From positions 1 to 51,701 of the forward strand of contig JAPEVC010000245.1 of the NCBI GenBank assembly GCA_027946555.1: a DNA stretch of 51,701 nucleotides. The letters run 5' to 3'. Positions 21,946-32,811 of the stretch are shown piece by piece; within the stretch, counting starts at the first letter, position 1; each line of letters opens with the position of its first letter. The translations under genes and the position numbers were made by a program. The DNA comes from Gnomoniopsis sp. IMI 355080 (lineage: Eukaryota; Ascomycota; Sordariomycetes; Diaporthales; Gnomoniaceae). The notes under the pieces were generated by a model, which saw only the letters and a program-made list of their open reading frames with translations, did no database searches and was not told the origin of the DNA.

Positions 21946-24900
21946 GACGTGGCGCATCTTAGCTGCGGAAAAGCCCGACTTGCCTCTTGTCGATCCGTGC
22001 ATACCAGCTTCCTCACCTGCAGGACCATCCAACCTATCGACGAGGCCAGAACATTTGGCCGCAAGTTGTCCGCTTGTGCAATCAAAAGTGCACCGGTGGA
22101 GGGGGGGGGCAGGTCTCCCCTGACGGACCGCGTTGATGGCGCGCATGCCAACGCTTCTCTTTTCCCCAACAGCTGTGTGAGCTTTGAGGCAGGGCTGCCG
22201 GGACCCTTGATTGAAGGAAGGACGGTCTAGAGCGCCCCAAAGCTAATTCTCCTGTACACAGCCTGTCACATGAAATAGAAATTGTTGAGGACGAGCAGGA
22301 AAATGGAGTACGCCACGTTCCAGCGCTCGCTGGAGACATACACAAACCCATTCCCGTGAAAGGCTCACCGAGTCTTAGGTTCATCTGAAACATGGATTCA
22401 CTGTTCGGAGCGTCTGCCATCACGATTCATAGTCGACAGGAGCACTCCACAGACATGCTTTACCCAGAGTCATCGAAGATCACATGTTATCACGAAGCTC
22501 GAAAAGATACTCGTGTAAAATGTGGCCTTGACAGGGGAGATGCTGTGGTGCTTGTGTGCTAGCGAGTGAAGCCTGTCCTTGAAGTGTACTCGATGCCATA
22601 CCAACGCCAAGTGGTGCCTTTTCTGCTTTGCAAAAGGTTTCGGCTCCATCCGACGGGAAGATGACTGGCGTACCCGATTGTGAACTTGTGATTGAACAGA
22701 GCTAGAAAATACCACACACATGGTTTATGTGAGACTCCGTATACAGCCGCCTCGTTGGTTCCTGAGACCAAGTCCGGGACGCGGTTGCCGGCGAATTGGG
22801 GGCCAGCTGCCCTCGTCCTCCACGAGGCGTTGACAGGTGAACGCGCCTGTTGGAAACATGCGTGTCATGTCTGCCGTAGAGATTTCCTGAAATGTAAACG
22901 AGTGAATTGTGCAACGGACGATTCGCCTGGCCATGCAGAGTACACGTCCAAACCCGAGGTGGCAAGTGTCGGTCTGCTTGCTAGTATCAGCCCTACAGTC
23001 CACGATCAAATTCTCCGAGATTGAAAGAAGATCACAGCTGGGCGGTGACTGCTGTTGATTCCATATACGATGCTGGTCGGTTTGAGGCGGCCACTTTCTC
23101 TTGCGGCGAGGATGGGGTTGCAGGTAACCGCGGGAACTGCGAGGTGACATGCAATGACAGGCTTCTCTTGATACTGTGCTCGTCGCTGTTGATGCTTGCA
23201 TTTCGTCTGCCTGGCTCGCCATGCTCGGTAATTTTTACGATAAAACGATGGTAGGCCGCATACAACATTGCGAAGTCTCCAATGTGCATCATGGCAGCAT
23301 GGCTAGGAAGAAGACCAATGGTGCCGAAGCGCAAAGTTTGAAAGTGAGCCCACTCGACCCTGTCAACATAGAATAGCTTCAGCAACGTATGGGCGTGCTC
23401 TAGGATGCGAGCTCGCTTATGGCTCGCCTCTGCAGCTAGGCGGGATCTCGACGCAGGAGGCTCCCGGCAGCCGAGATGATGCCACAAAAATAAGCTGCGG
23501 CCTGGCAGGGAGGGCATGCTATTATGGAGTTTATCCCACAGGGGGTCGTGCCATAGAGCTCACTCACGCGGACGACCTGGTATCTCAATTGGCGTTCCCT
23601 GTGCTTATCGTGCGAACAGTTTGACGCCAAGGACTTAGCCTGTGTCTTGCGCAAAAGGTGTGAGGCAGAGTCGAGAATGAATTGTGATAATGGAGTTGCT
23701 CAAATCTCTAAAACGTGTGGTCATGTCTGAGACAGAATTGACGAGATGGGAGCCTCAGCTGCAGTCCTGACGCATCAAAGAGTAGGAGGGCCACAGGCGA
23801 GAGCATGACACCATGCAGAAATTGATTGGCTTTGTATTGCCCAACAGATGCACATGGCGCTCAGATAGGACGCTCGCTGCGACTGCTGTGCCCCGTGCAA
23901 TGCAATCATCTAGAACCGAATAATAGGGCAATTCTCGTTAGTATGTTTGTAAGTTGATAAATCACATCCAAGACTGTCGTATTGACGGTATCAAATGCAA
24001 TCGAGGACGTACGGAAAACCGTTGAAGTTGAAAGCTGGATCGGGCCCAGCTTCAAACTAGAGGCACGATTAGCGCCTGGCTCGAGGGTCATGAGACCTAT
24101 TTTCGCTCCGGGACTGGACAGCTGATCCCTGAGCTCTTTGTGCAACCAGTGGTCTTACGAGCAAGAGGTACGCATGCAGCGACAGAAGATGTGTGTGGTA
24201 CCGAACGGATCCTGACTGCTTGCTCGCAATCAGATCTCGACACATGTGAAGCATCGTGGACGGAGTGCAGTGGACGGGACAATGTCGATGTTGCACGGTG
24301 GATGCTGCATGTTCTGCCTGGAAGAATCAGTTGTGGTGTTCCTAATGACGCAAAATCCCTCATGATACATGATAGATCTCGTGCATGCGACCATTGTCAA
24401 TTCGCGTTGGCAGAGAGCATTTGCAGCCCGACCCGGCAATGGACTCCTGATATTTGTTTGTTGAGGAGTAGAACCAGTTTCTTGGTATACGGCGATTCTT
24501 TCCTCGTTTCGTTCCTTCGGTGACTAGTTCAAGGCAGCTTCAGTCCGAAGGAGGATGTTCACATCTTCTTTGCACACAGATCACGGAAAATTGTGTGCCA
24601 TGTGGTCTTCAAGTTGCGTATACCCCACCACCGGTAGGCCTGGGGAAGTACATATTAGGTCAGACGCAATCCGACGGACACAACTTTTCACTGGCACAGA
24701 CCCACCATGGCCCTTGTCGCCGCAACGATAGGGGGTCTGCTGCAATCACAGTGATGCCGGGAAAAGGGTCTGTGTGCCCGCTTATATTGAGCCTCGAGCG
24801 CATTGTGGTAGATGCAGCAAGACTATAATGCTCAGGGTGAGGGCATGCTTGCATGTTGTGCGAATTAGCAATTCAACGAGGCGTTGAGGAGTAGGCCCTG

Positions 24901-26365
24901 AACAAAAAAACGCGCTCGCTCGGAATCAATCGCCCTGAGTGGGATTTCAATGGCTTGCAGTACTACCGATGCACTGTCTCCTTCCCCGATGCACCGTCTG
25001 CAGAGCTTCATCATCGGGGAGCTCTTGTGCTGCATGTGCTGGCGGGGTACCCCATGTCATTGCTGGAAGCAACCTTCGCCCCGACTGGTTGGCTCAAAGC
25101 ACCCCTGCTGCAGCAGGCTTTGAACCCCTTCGTTTCTGGTAAACGTAGACGAAAGACGCAGCATTTGTACTATGTATCTCATCAATGATTGCGAGATCCA
25201 TCTTCAGTCATTAGGCACATCGTCCGATCGGTCCTTAAGGACCAACAGTGAGGGTGTTTCCATAGTACGTGGTAGCCAAGGAAAGCATTCCCCTCACTTG
25301 GCGTTTACAAAACGGACCTCGTGCCAACTGCAGACAAGGCCTCGCGTTTGGAGGGGTTGCGTCCCGAAAGTAAATCCAGAAAGAAGCTCTGTCACCGCAA
25401 CTGAAAACGGGATGCGACAGCTCCTCAAATGCAGGAAGCCCAAAGCTACTGCGAGATTCGAGTAGAGAGCCAGGGATAGTCCTGTAAAACCAACAGGTTG
25501 ACGACGGTCTGGCAATGGCAAACGCTGTCTGCTATCTTGGTGAATGGTACGCCGTCCGGCAATATAGGACCTGTATACGCTTGGTGACGTGGAGGATGAT
25601 CGAGACTCATCAACAAGTCTAAAACAGACCACCAGTCCTGCAAATGAGCTCGACAATTTTCAATCGTCAAGGTGGGCCAAAAGTCTGGATTTCCGTGCGA
25701 GGCTAATCTGTAGGGTATATATCATCGCCATGTTATAGAAATCAAGGAGGATGGTTGATCCTCGTTCAGAGTGGCCCTTGGGCTGGATTGTGTATGCCTT
25801 ACTTCATCATGCTCCAGCTTCAGTCAAAGACGAGTCTTCCCAGCCAAAGCTTCGAACGATGGTAATGTATGAGCGGACCGAGGCCGACGTTGTGGCTACG
25901 TTGGCGGACGACAATGACCCTGGGCCTCAAGCTGTTTGACAGCACTGACAGCCGACAGCCTGCTGCATCTGGTTGTCAGGCTGTTTTCTTGGGTTTGGCA
26001 GCGCCCAAGGACGACCCTGCAGCCGCACTTCGGATGGCCTGGTTGCTCAGCAGATCAAGGCAAGGCTCCCGCTGCCGAGTCCACTTTGGCCGCCTAGCGC
26101 CCTATTGGCCGTCTCGAAAAAGGGCACATGACATTGAAATGGGCCCCATTTAATGTGCTGCAGGCGGGTCACAATGATCAGACGGACGAACAGCAACCTT
26201 GTTGAAGCTTTTGGTGCAGATCGTGGACCCCGCCGCGCTAGGCCATCTTGGACTTGCATTTTGCAGTCAGGCAGTCTGCAGGTTGCTGGAGGTGTTCGTG
26301 CGTGCTTTCGTGGTGTGTCCCAAGGTCCCGTGTGTCCAGCTGGTTCTCCAGTCCATTAGCCTACC

Positions 26366-26375
26366 TACCTAGGTA
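26366..26375. repeat. TACCTAGGTA palindrome
   Basis: An exact copy of the decamer seen at 11859 and 13518, here preceded by another TACC and overlapping a KpnI-like GGTACC. Confidence 0.7.
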
Positions 26376-27005
26376 CCCAGCCTAGTTGCCGCTCATGTGG
26401 GCAGTCGATGAGGGACGGCAAAGCAACGATTAGCGAGAACTTGTTTGGTAGTCGGCCGAAACCCTCGACAAGCAAGCAATGAACAGTCTGCAAGTGGAGT
26501 CCGAGTCAGACGGACACGGCTGAGGCAGGAGGTGGACGTCCAAGGCGGATGCCGTGTAAGAGAACCAGCCTGCTATGTATAGTCTAGGTATATCAAATGG
26601 CCCATGGTTCGAAGAACCAAAACGCCTCGTTGACGTTCGGGAATAAAGAGAAAACCGACGATTCATGCTCCACGGCTGAGGACCCAGATAGATGAATGGA
26701 TGGATCTCCCCAATGTCCAGAGTCAGATCGGGGAAAAGGGGCGGATGAAAGAAGAGGTGCTTGTTTCTACATGAGGCTGTTAAATGACCATCCAGCTATT
26801 TTGGTCGCCCTTACGCGCGATCTTGGAGGGAAGGGGCAGGGACTAGGGACAGCCTGGTTATTGTGGCCCATAGCCCACGCAGGCATACAGAGTACTGCAG
26901 GTCGTGGTACGTCACAACTGGAGACTCAAACCGAGCTTCGCAGTAATCGACAAGTGCCGCCGTGGCTGCCCTGCAACCTCCAATCACCCAAGTTGGAAAG
27001 GTAAG

Positions 27006-27015
27006 TACCTAGGTA
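27006..27015. repeat. TACCTAGGTA palindrome
   Basis: Fourth exact copy of the decamer, inside a 200-bp zone rich in GTAGGTA/TACCTAC words (27000-27220). Confidence 0.7.
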
Positions 27016-27289
27016 GTAGAGAGATAGGAACATGGACACGGAAGCAATGGTCAGGCGCATCGGGTGAGAAGTGCCTGGGAGGGAAAGCTTGGACTTGGGT
27101 TGACTTGGGTAGGTAAGTAGCTTATAGGAACGGCCACTACCTACTACGTGCCTGGACAAGTATGTCATCAACCACCTGCAGTTCCAGTTGTGCTGCGCTA
27201 TACGTACCTACCGTACCTACTGTACTGTAATAAGAATCACCTAAATAAGCTTTCTCAGAATCTGCTGCATCACAGGATCAAAAGAAAAC

Positions 27290-27575
27290 GAGGCACCAAT
27301 TTCCATGCCCACTTCCACTGTCAACCTTTTTCCCATTCGTCCTCCTTTCTCATCCCTGGCCCTATTTCCAGCCTCTTCCAGTTCTTCTTCACACCTGGTC
27401 TTTTTTTCTTTTTCTCCAACCATTGAAAGCTTGGACAACGACAAGCCTCCCGTCTCCGATTCGCGATCCCTCCCAGACTCGCACTCAACTTGCCATCGTA
27501 CTTTGAGTTGAAACAACGTCCTCCATTCTGGGGTGTTATTTTTTCTTCATTTTTTTTTTCAACTTGTCTTGGGCT
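27290..27575 (+). promoter_or_regulatory. Pyrimidine-rich tract in the GSK-3 upstream region
   Basis: The + strand is dominated by C and T, including runs of T and repeated TTCTTC/TCCTC words. CT-rich blocks like this are common just upstream of transcription starts in filamentous fungi, so transcription of GSK-3 may start near here, about 2 kb before the ATG. This is inference. Confidence 0.4.
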
Positions 27576-29544
27576 AACCGGACCGCGTGGACCACCGTTT
27601 GACCTGTCTAAAGTATCCAGTGAGTCGACCTTTCGGGCCGCCACTGTTGACCGAGGCCTTCTATCTACTACTCCTTACACAATCCGTACTGCCTTTCGTT
27701 CTTCGGCCTTCCACCCCTAACATCAATCAGCATTACCTAGTAATCTAGATTCGATACAAAGGCATAGTCTTTTGAAGCTCATCCTTCAGGTCCTCCGGTT
27801 GCTCGGTATCAGAAAAGTGTTCTTTCCTACCATCAGTCAAAAGTCAAGCCCGATTTGCTACTACCAACTGTCGCGCGACCTCGAGAGACATCCTTTCCGA
27901 ACCGGGCCCTGAAGCAGCACGAGAGTTTTGAAGCTTGGAATCTGGGCCATGTATAGCTCATAACCTCCTTTCGACAGCATTCCATTGTAAGTTGGATTCC
28001 CTATCTTTTGCACTTGCATTCTCACCATATGTCCCTTTCCGCACTGTTGGTGCAGGAGTGTGTCAGGGAGCCAAGTGCCCCTCACTCCGCGTCCGCCCAC
28101 CCCGCCTTTGGGGCTAGCTCTGCTGGTCACGATGGCATCCCCCGCGCCCACGTTGGCACGACCCTGCCACTGCGACTCGCTCTGGTGCTGCTTCGGAAGG
28201 CCCTTCAACAGCGCATGTTGTCTTTCAGCCTCAGAATTAGCTTCCGCCTACCCTGCGCCAACAGGCCAAGATTCCATACAAGATAGCTCCCGAGGCCGAC
28301 CTGCAATTGCGACTGAACCGTCCCACCTCCGCGGTGCGCAAGCGCAGTAGGTTGGCACTGCGAGGGTTGCAAAGCAGTCTACCTAGGCCAGAACCAAGAC
28401 GAAGTACATGCGTTGACGGTCCAATTGAATATCCGTCGTCCCTCGTTTGGACCTGAACGTTCCTGTCAGCCTTCGCTGCCCAGCCTCTGTCCGGCTTGCA
28501 GTCGCCCGACCGATGATGCCTGCCAGGTCCGTTTTCTTTGGTCACGGGCGCAAAACACCGTTTCTGCTGGGCCTCGACGGTGCAAGACTCGTCAAGACCC
28601 GAGCACTTGCTGCACGTCAAGAATTAGACTCGGGAGTGTAGCATTTGCTGCGCGTCCAACACAGGCTGCCTTGCATCCACGCTTTTGAAGTTGCAACTTG
28701 CAAAGGATCAAGAAAGGCCAACCCGCTCGGTTGGGTTTTGTGCCCTTTGCTTGCTTTCTAGCTGTTGAGTCTAGCTTGGATTGGGTTTGGGTCTTGTTGG
28801 CTGCTGGGCCTTGCTGGGTCAGCACTTGGACTCTTCCCAACTGCGGGCATTTTGGAGCTAGTGCGTTTGGCTTTCGGCCGCGGGTCGCTGTCCACTGGGG
28901 GACTGGTCACACTCAACGCTCGGTCGACTTCCAATCCTCCACCACCCAAATTTCGACTGGGTCCCATTTCCAAGCTGCCGCTTCCCTTCCCCACCCTCAA
29001 CCGTCATCGTCTTTCCCTTTTCACCTATGCAACCCAGGCACTCTGTCAATCCTCATTTTCTTTTTTTTCCCCACCCACCCACCATCACGGCTCTCTCATC
29101 CATCGGTGAAATCAATTGTTTCCGCCGACCTCTAACTTGTCGCCGCAGTTTCGATTGACGCATGGTCCCCTCCTCGATCACGCGCGACACATTGATTACC
29201 GCATTCCACTGCCTCGATCCACCTCCGACGAGAACAACAAGCTGCCCTAAAGACCCGAGACAATTCATTTGGACTGCAGCCCGACCTTCCTCCAACAGAC
29301 TGTTTGATTGACACACGTCTTGACGTCCCAATCAACCATCGCGTCTCCGCATCGCCGTTCCACTGCACACGGCCCTAGCGCGGTTGCCAGACTCGAACAC
29401 TACCAAATCCCTTCATAGCCCATCGTCGCCCATCACGGCTCGCCTCAGGTGCCTCGACGTTTCCGGTTCCTCATTCAGCCTTGACTTACTCTACAAGGTC
29501 CTTTTGTCAGACAAGCGATAGCAATATCAGACCAGACATCCAAG

Positions 29545-31001
29545 ATGGCACAGAATCGTCCCGCAGCGTTGAACAACCTGCGGATGGGAGGTGAGTGCCT
29601 GTCTTGCGACAAATGCCTTTCTTCTGCTAATTCTCTTCAGAAATCGTCAGGGAGAAAGTCCAAGACGGCATCACTGGGGAGACACGAGACTTACAGTACA
29701 CTCAGTGTAAGATTGTAGGAAATGGATCTTTTGGAGTCGTTTTCCAGACAAAGCTTTCTCCATCCAACGAGGATGCTGCTATCAAGCGAGTTCTTCAGGA
29801 TAAACGATTCAAGGTACGGGCTTCCTACATGATCGTCAATCACGAGGCGACCACGCTGACCTTGGACAGAACCGTGAGCTCCAAATCATGCGCATCGTTC
29901 GGCACCCCAACATCGTACAGCTCAAGGCCTTCTACTACTCTAACGGCGAGCGTGTAAGTTGCACACTATGCCACTCAACGCCATTCAGTCACTGACAAAT
30001 CACAGAAGGATGAGGTGTATCTCAACTTAGTCCAGGAGTTCGTTCCTGAGACCGTCTACCGAGCCTCACGATTCTTCAACAAGTCCAAGACCACTATGCC
30101 GATTCTCGAGGTCAAACTCTACATCTATCAGCTCTTCCGCGCCCTAGCCTACATTCATTCTCAGGGAATCTGTCACCGCGACATCAAGCCTCAAAACTTG
30201 CTTCTCGACCCTAACAGTGGCATTCTGAAGCTGTGCGACTTTGGCAGCGCAAAAATCCTCGTCGAGAACGAGCCGAATGTTTCGTACATCTGCTCGCGTT
30301 ACTACCGAGCACCCGAGCTCATCTTTGGCGCCACCAACTACACAACCAAAATCGGTAAGACACTGCTGCGGTATCACCTGTATCGAAATCTTGCTGATTC
30401 ATTATCGTCGTAGACGTGTGGTCCACGGGATGCGTGATGGCAGAACTGATGCTGGGCCAGCCACTGTTCCCGGGCGAGTCAGGTATCGACCAATTGGTCG
30501 AGATCATCAAGGTCTTAGGTACACCTACTCGCGAGCAAATCCGCACCATGAACCCGAATTATATGGAACATAAGTTCCCCCAGATCAAGCCACACCCCTT
30601 CAGCAAGGTCTTCCGCAAAGCCGACGCCAACGCAATCGATCTGATTGCTAAGCTCCTTGAGTACACGCCCACTCAGCGTCTTCGAGCAATTGATGCGATG
30701 GTCCACCCCTTCTTCGATGAGCTCCGCGATCCGAATACCAAGTTTCCGGATTCGAGACATGGAACCGGCCAATTGAAGCCACTACCACCACTATTCAACT
30801 TCAACAAGCACGGTGCGTTTGTTAGGCCCGTCTGTTCCCCCTGATATTTGACTAATTGTTGCTCTAGAAATGTCGATTGCCACGGAGCTCAACGACAAGT
30901 TGGTCCCTCCACACGCGAAAGAAGAGCTGAAGGCAGGGGGGCTCGATATCGACAACTTCCAACCTTTGACGAGGGATGAGATGATGGCGAAGCTCGACTG
31001 A
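29545..31001 (+). CDS. Glycogen synthase kinase-3 (serine/threonine kinase)
   Basis: A CMGC-family protein kinase of 394 residues, the usual length of fungal GSK-3. Six exons: 29545-29590, 29641-29813, 29870-29953, 30006-30354, 30414-30812 and 30868-31001; all junctions are GT/AG and the frame is continuous. Catalytic features are complete: glycine loop GNGSFGVV (42-49), ATP-binding Lys64 in AAIKR, HRD 158-160, DFG 179-181, and the GSK-3 activation-loop signature VSYICSRYYRAPE with Tyr195 at the autophosphorylated tyrosine position and the basic pocket residue Arg199. The kinase domain runs from about 36 to 319. Fungal GSK-3 links glucose, stress and developmental signals and is needed for growth and virulence in several species; that is family knowledge. 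The N-terminal extension is short, without the glycine-rich tail of animal GSK-3 alpha. Its 5' side faces a long gene-free, pyrimidine-rich region. Confidence 0.97.
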
Positions 31002-31224
31002 GCGCCGCGTATGCTCAATATGGATCACAACCCGAAAATTGTCAGGAGCGACAATTTGCAGCCTGAGTTGCCGAATTTCACGATAATCCAGCTCACGACG
31101 TCGGACCTGCGCATGGTTGTGTATACAGTTTGCAGCAACGTCGCCCAAACCACAACCCATACCGGCGTGCTCCTAGGATACTTGAAGCGGTTACGATTGC
31201 ATATGATATCCACGACATATCGAA

Positions 31225-31230
31225 AATAAA
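31225..31230 (+). terminator. AATAAA polyadenylation signal of GSK-3
   Basis: A canonical AATAAA lies 224 nt after the GSK-3 stop codon on the coding strand, a plausible distance for a fungal 3' untranslated region. Confidence 0.5.
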
Positions 31231-31628
31231 GCAGCCAGCACATTTCTAGCCATTGTGGAATTCATCCTCTCTGCAAAGAACTCAAGGATCAGGAATGAGA
31301 AATGGCAAAGCGGCCCGGTCCGCCGTTCTTGCAAGGACATGTCAAATATCCGGAGGCCTTGGCATGGCCCGAATAATTGAAGAAAATCGGCGAGATCACG
31401 CCTCGATGTTCCTTTTTCTGCACGACTAGCCTTGGCACTGCTTTATTTTCGTTCCTCATGTCCGCGTCCGCCTAGAAGCATTATGACTCTTTGTGGCAGG
31501 CGACCACTTATGCGGCTGGACCATGATATTTACTTTTAAAGGCAGCATGTTGCAGCTGTATGCCATGGGAGGGAAGTTGACGGATCAAAGTCTCTGGGAA
31601 TGAGTTACTGGACGGGAGCTAGGCGGGC

Positions 31629-31653
31629 ACTACTACTACTACAACTACTACTA
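31629..31653. repeat. ACT trinucleotide microsatellite
   Basis: About eight ACT units with one interruption (ACA), located between genes. Confidence 0.8.
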
Positions 31654-32584
31654 TCACTTGCTACAGGCTGTAGTTGGTAGAGCGAAGGACAGTGAATGAG
31701 CTTGCATTGGGATACTAAGTGGGATATGTCCTCACGGAGGACACGGCGTGGACAAAGAGGGACGGAGGGACTTGCGAGTGGCCTGCAGCCCGATTTTGGT
31801 GATGACGATTCAAAAGATTTCTATCAACTACTGTTCTTATTATTCTTTCGAGGGCACTCTTATGTGGTCAAGGGAATTGGCCTTGCTCTCGAGTGGCAAC
31901 TAAAAGGAAGATCAGGGCTGGCAACATTGCTCCGAGTACCTGTGGATACTAAAAGAGGAACAGAACGCCGGCTCTGGCGTGGTTACAAGAAATACAGTTC
32001 CTTCCAGATGCACCTCAGTCATGTTTCTGGCGCGTTGTCTTCACGGCCAACCTTTATACGTCAGGATCGCGTTCAATATCGCTCAGCGCCTGGGTCTAAT
32101 GAGGACTAGCAGGCCCCCACATCCCACGCTTGATTTTATGCAGACTGTTATTTTGCCGTTACCGCTTCCGTAGTAGGCAACGAAAGCGTATGACAGCCAC
32201 AACACGTTCGCCTCACTGAATCACATCCAAGATCTTCGCCCTAGATAATTTGAGTTGCGACATCATGGTCCGTTTCAAAGCGATACTAAATACAATCATG
32301 CTGTGTCGTGCTGTCCTTCGTTCTAGGGACTGAAGCTCAAAACAACGAGAAGGTGAGACTCTACTAAATACTTCATACTTCGTTGGGTTTTGCCAGAATA
32401 TATGCGCAGAGGTGCATGTAACGGTAAAACATCTTGTATGATGTTCGAGAGGTACCTAAGGCTGCAGCATGTTGATTGTCCCACACGTGGTTGGCGATTG
32501 ACTATACGTGGTTACCCAGGCAGGTAGAATGAGTGTGCGTGTTGTCCGTTACCACGAGCACTTGCCTCTTATGGCATCTACTAT

Positions 32585-32654
32585 AGCATATGATCCCTGT
32601 GCAGACTTACAGGGATCCGAGTAGATGTAAAATGACTTACATAAGCATATGATC
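32585..32654. promoter_or_regulatory. Direct repeat plus hairpin upstream of CBP80
   Basis: AGCATATGATC occurs at 32585-32595 and 32644-32654. Between them, GATCCCTGT (32592-32600) and its exact reverse complement ACAGGGATC (32609-32617) form a possible stem of nine pairs with an 8-nt loop. GACTTACA also occurs twice. The group ends 157 bp before the CBP80 ATG, so it is in the promoter or leader. Confidence 0.5.
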
Positions 32655-32811
32655 TCAGCGCTCGCGTCTCTGGGCTAGTTTGCGCGCGACCAGAGCTTCC
32701 AAGGTTCCCAGGGCTGACACGGCCAGCTTCAGCTTTCGCCTTGCTGCAACTTTGCCATTTACAGCCTGTTTTTTGATCACTACCACCATTCGCACTCCGA
32801 CCAGCATCAAG

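Larger units (their letters stand above)
20684..29544. other. 8.9-kb stretch without a supportable gene, 5' of GSK-3
   Basis: I found no known domain and no convincing exon chain. Frames up to 165 codons occur in overlapping opposite pairs (22725-23222 with 23032-23517 on the minus strand) and lack the look of a family. Local features are an A-rich run at 21908-21945, palindromes at 26366-26375 and 27006-27015, and a pyrimidine-rich + strand from about 27290 onward that continues intermittently to the GSK-3 start. A long, possibly spliced, GSK-3 leader in the last 2 kb is likely but its introns cannot be fixed without transcripts. Confidence 0.5.
31002..32811. other. Intergenic between GSK-3 and CBP80
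   Basis: No gene recognised. It contains the GSK-3 3' region, an ACT trinucleotide run at 31629-31653 and, close to CBP80, a compact group of repeats at 32585-32654. A 137-codon frame at 31696-32109 (+) resembles no family. Confidence 0.55.

Noticed and set aside
22725..23517. Two overlapping minus-strand frames of 165 and 161 codons
   Set aside because: They overlap each other in different frames, have no family resemblance and no supporting splice context.
26606..26618. GGTTCGAAGAACC, resembling a tRNA B box
   Set aside because: It is a short palindrome and no A box or acceptor stem is present on either strand.
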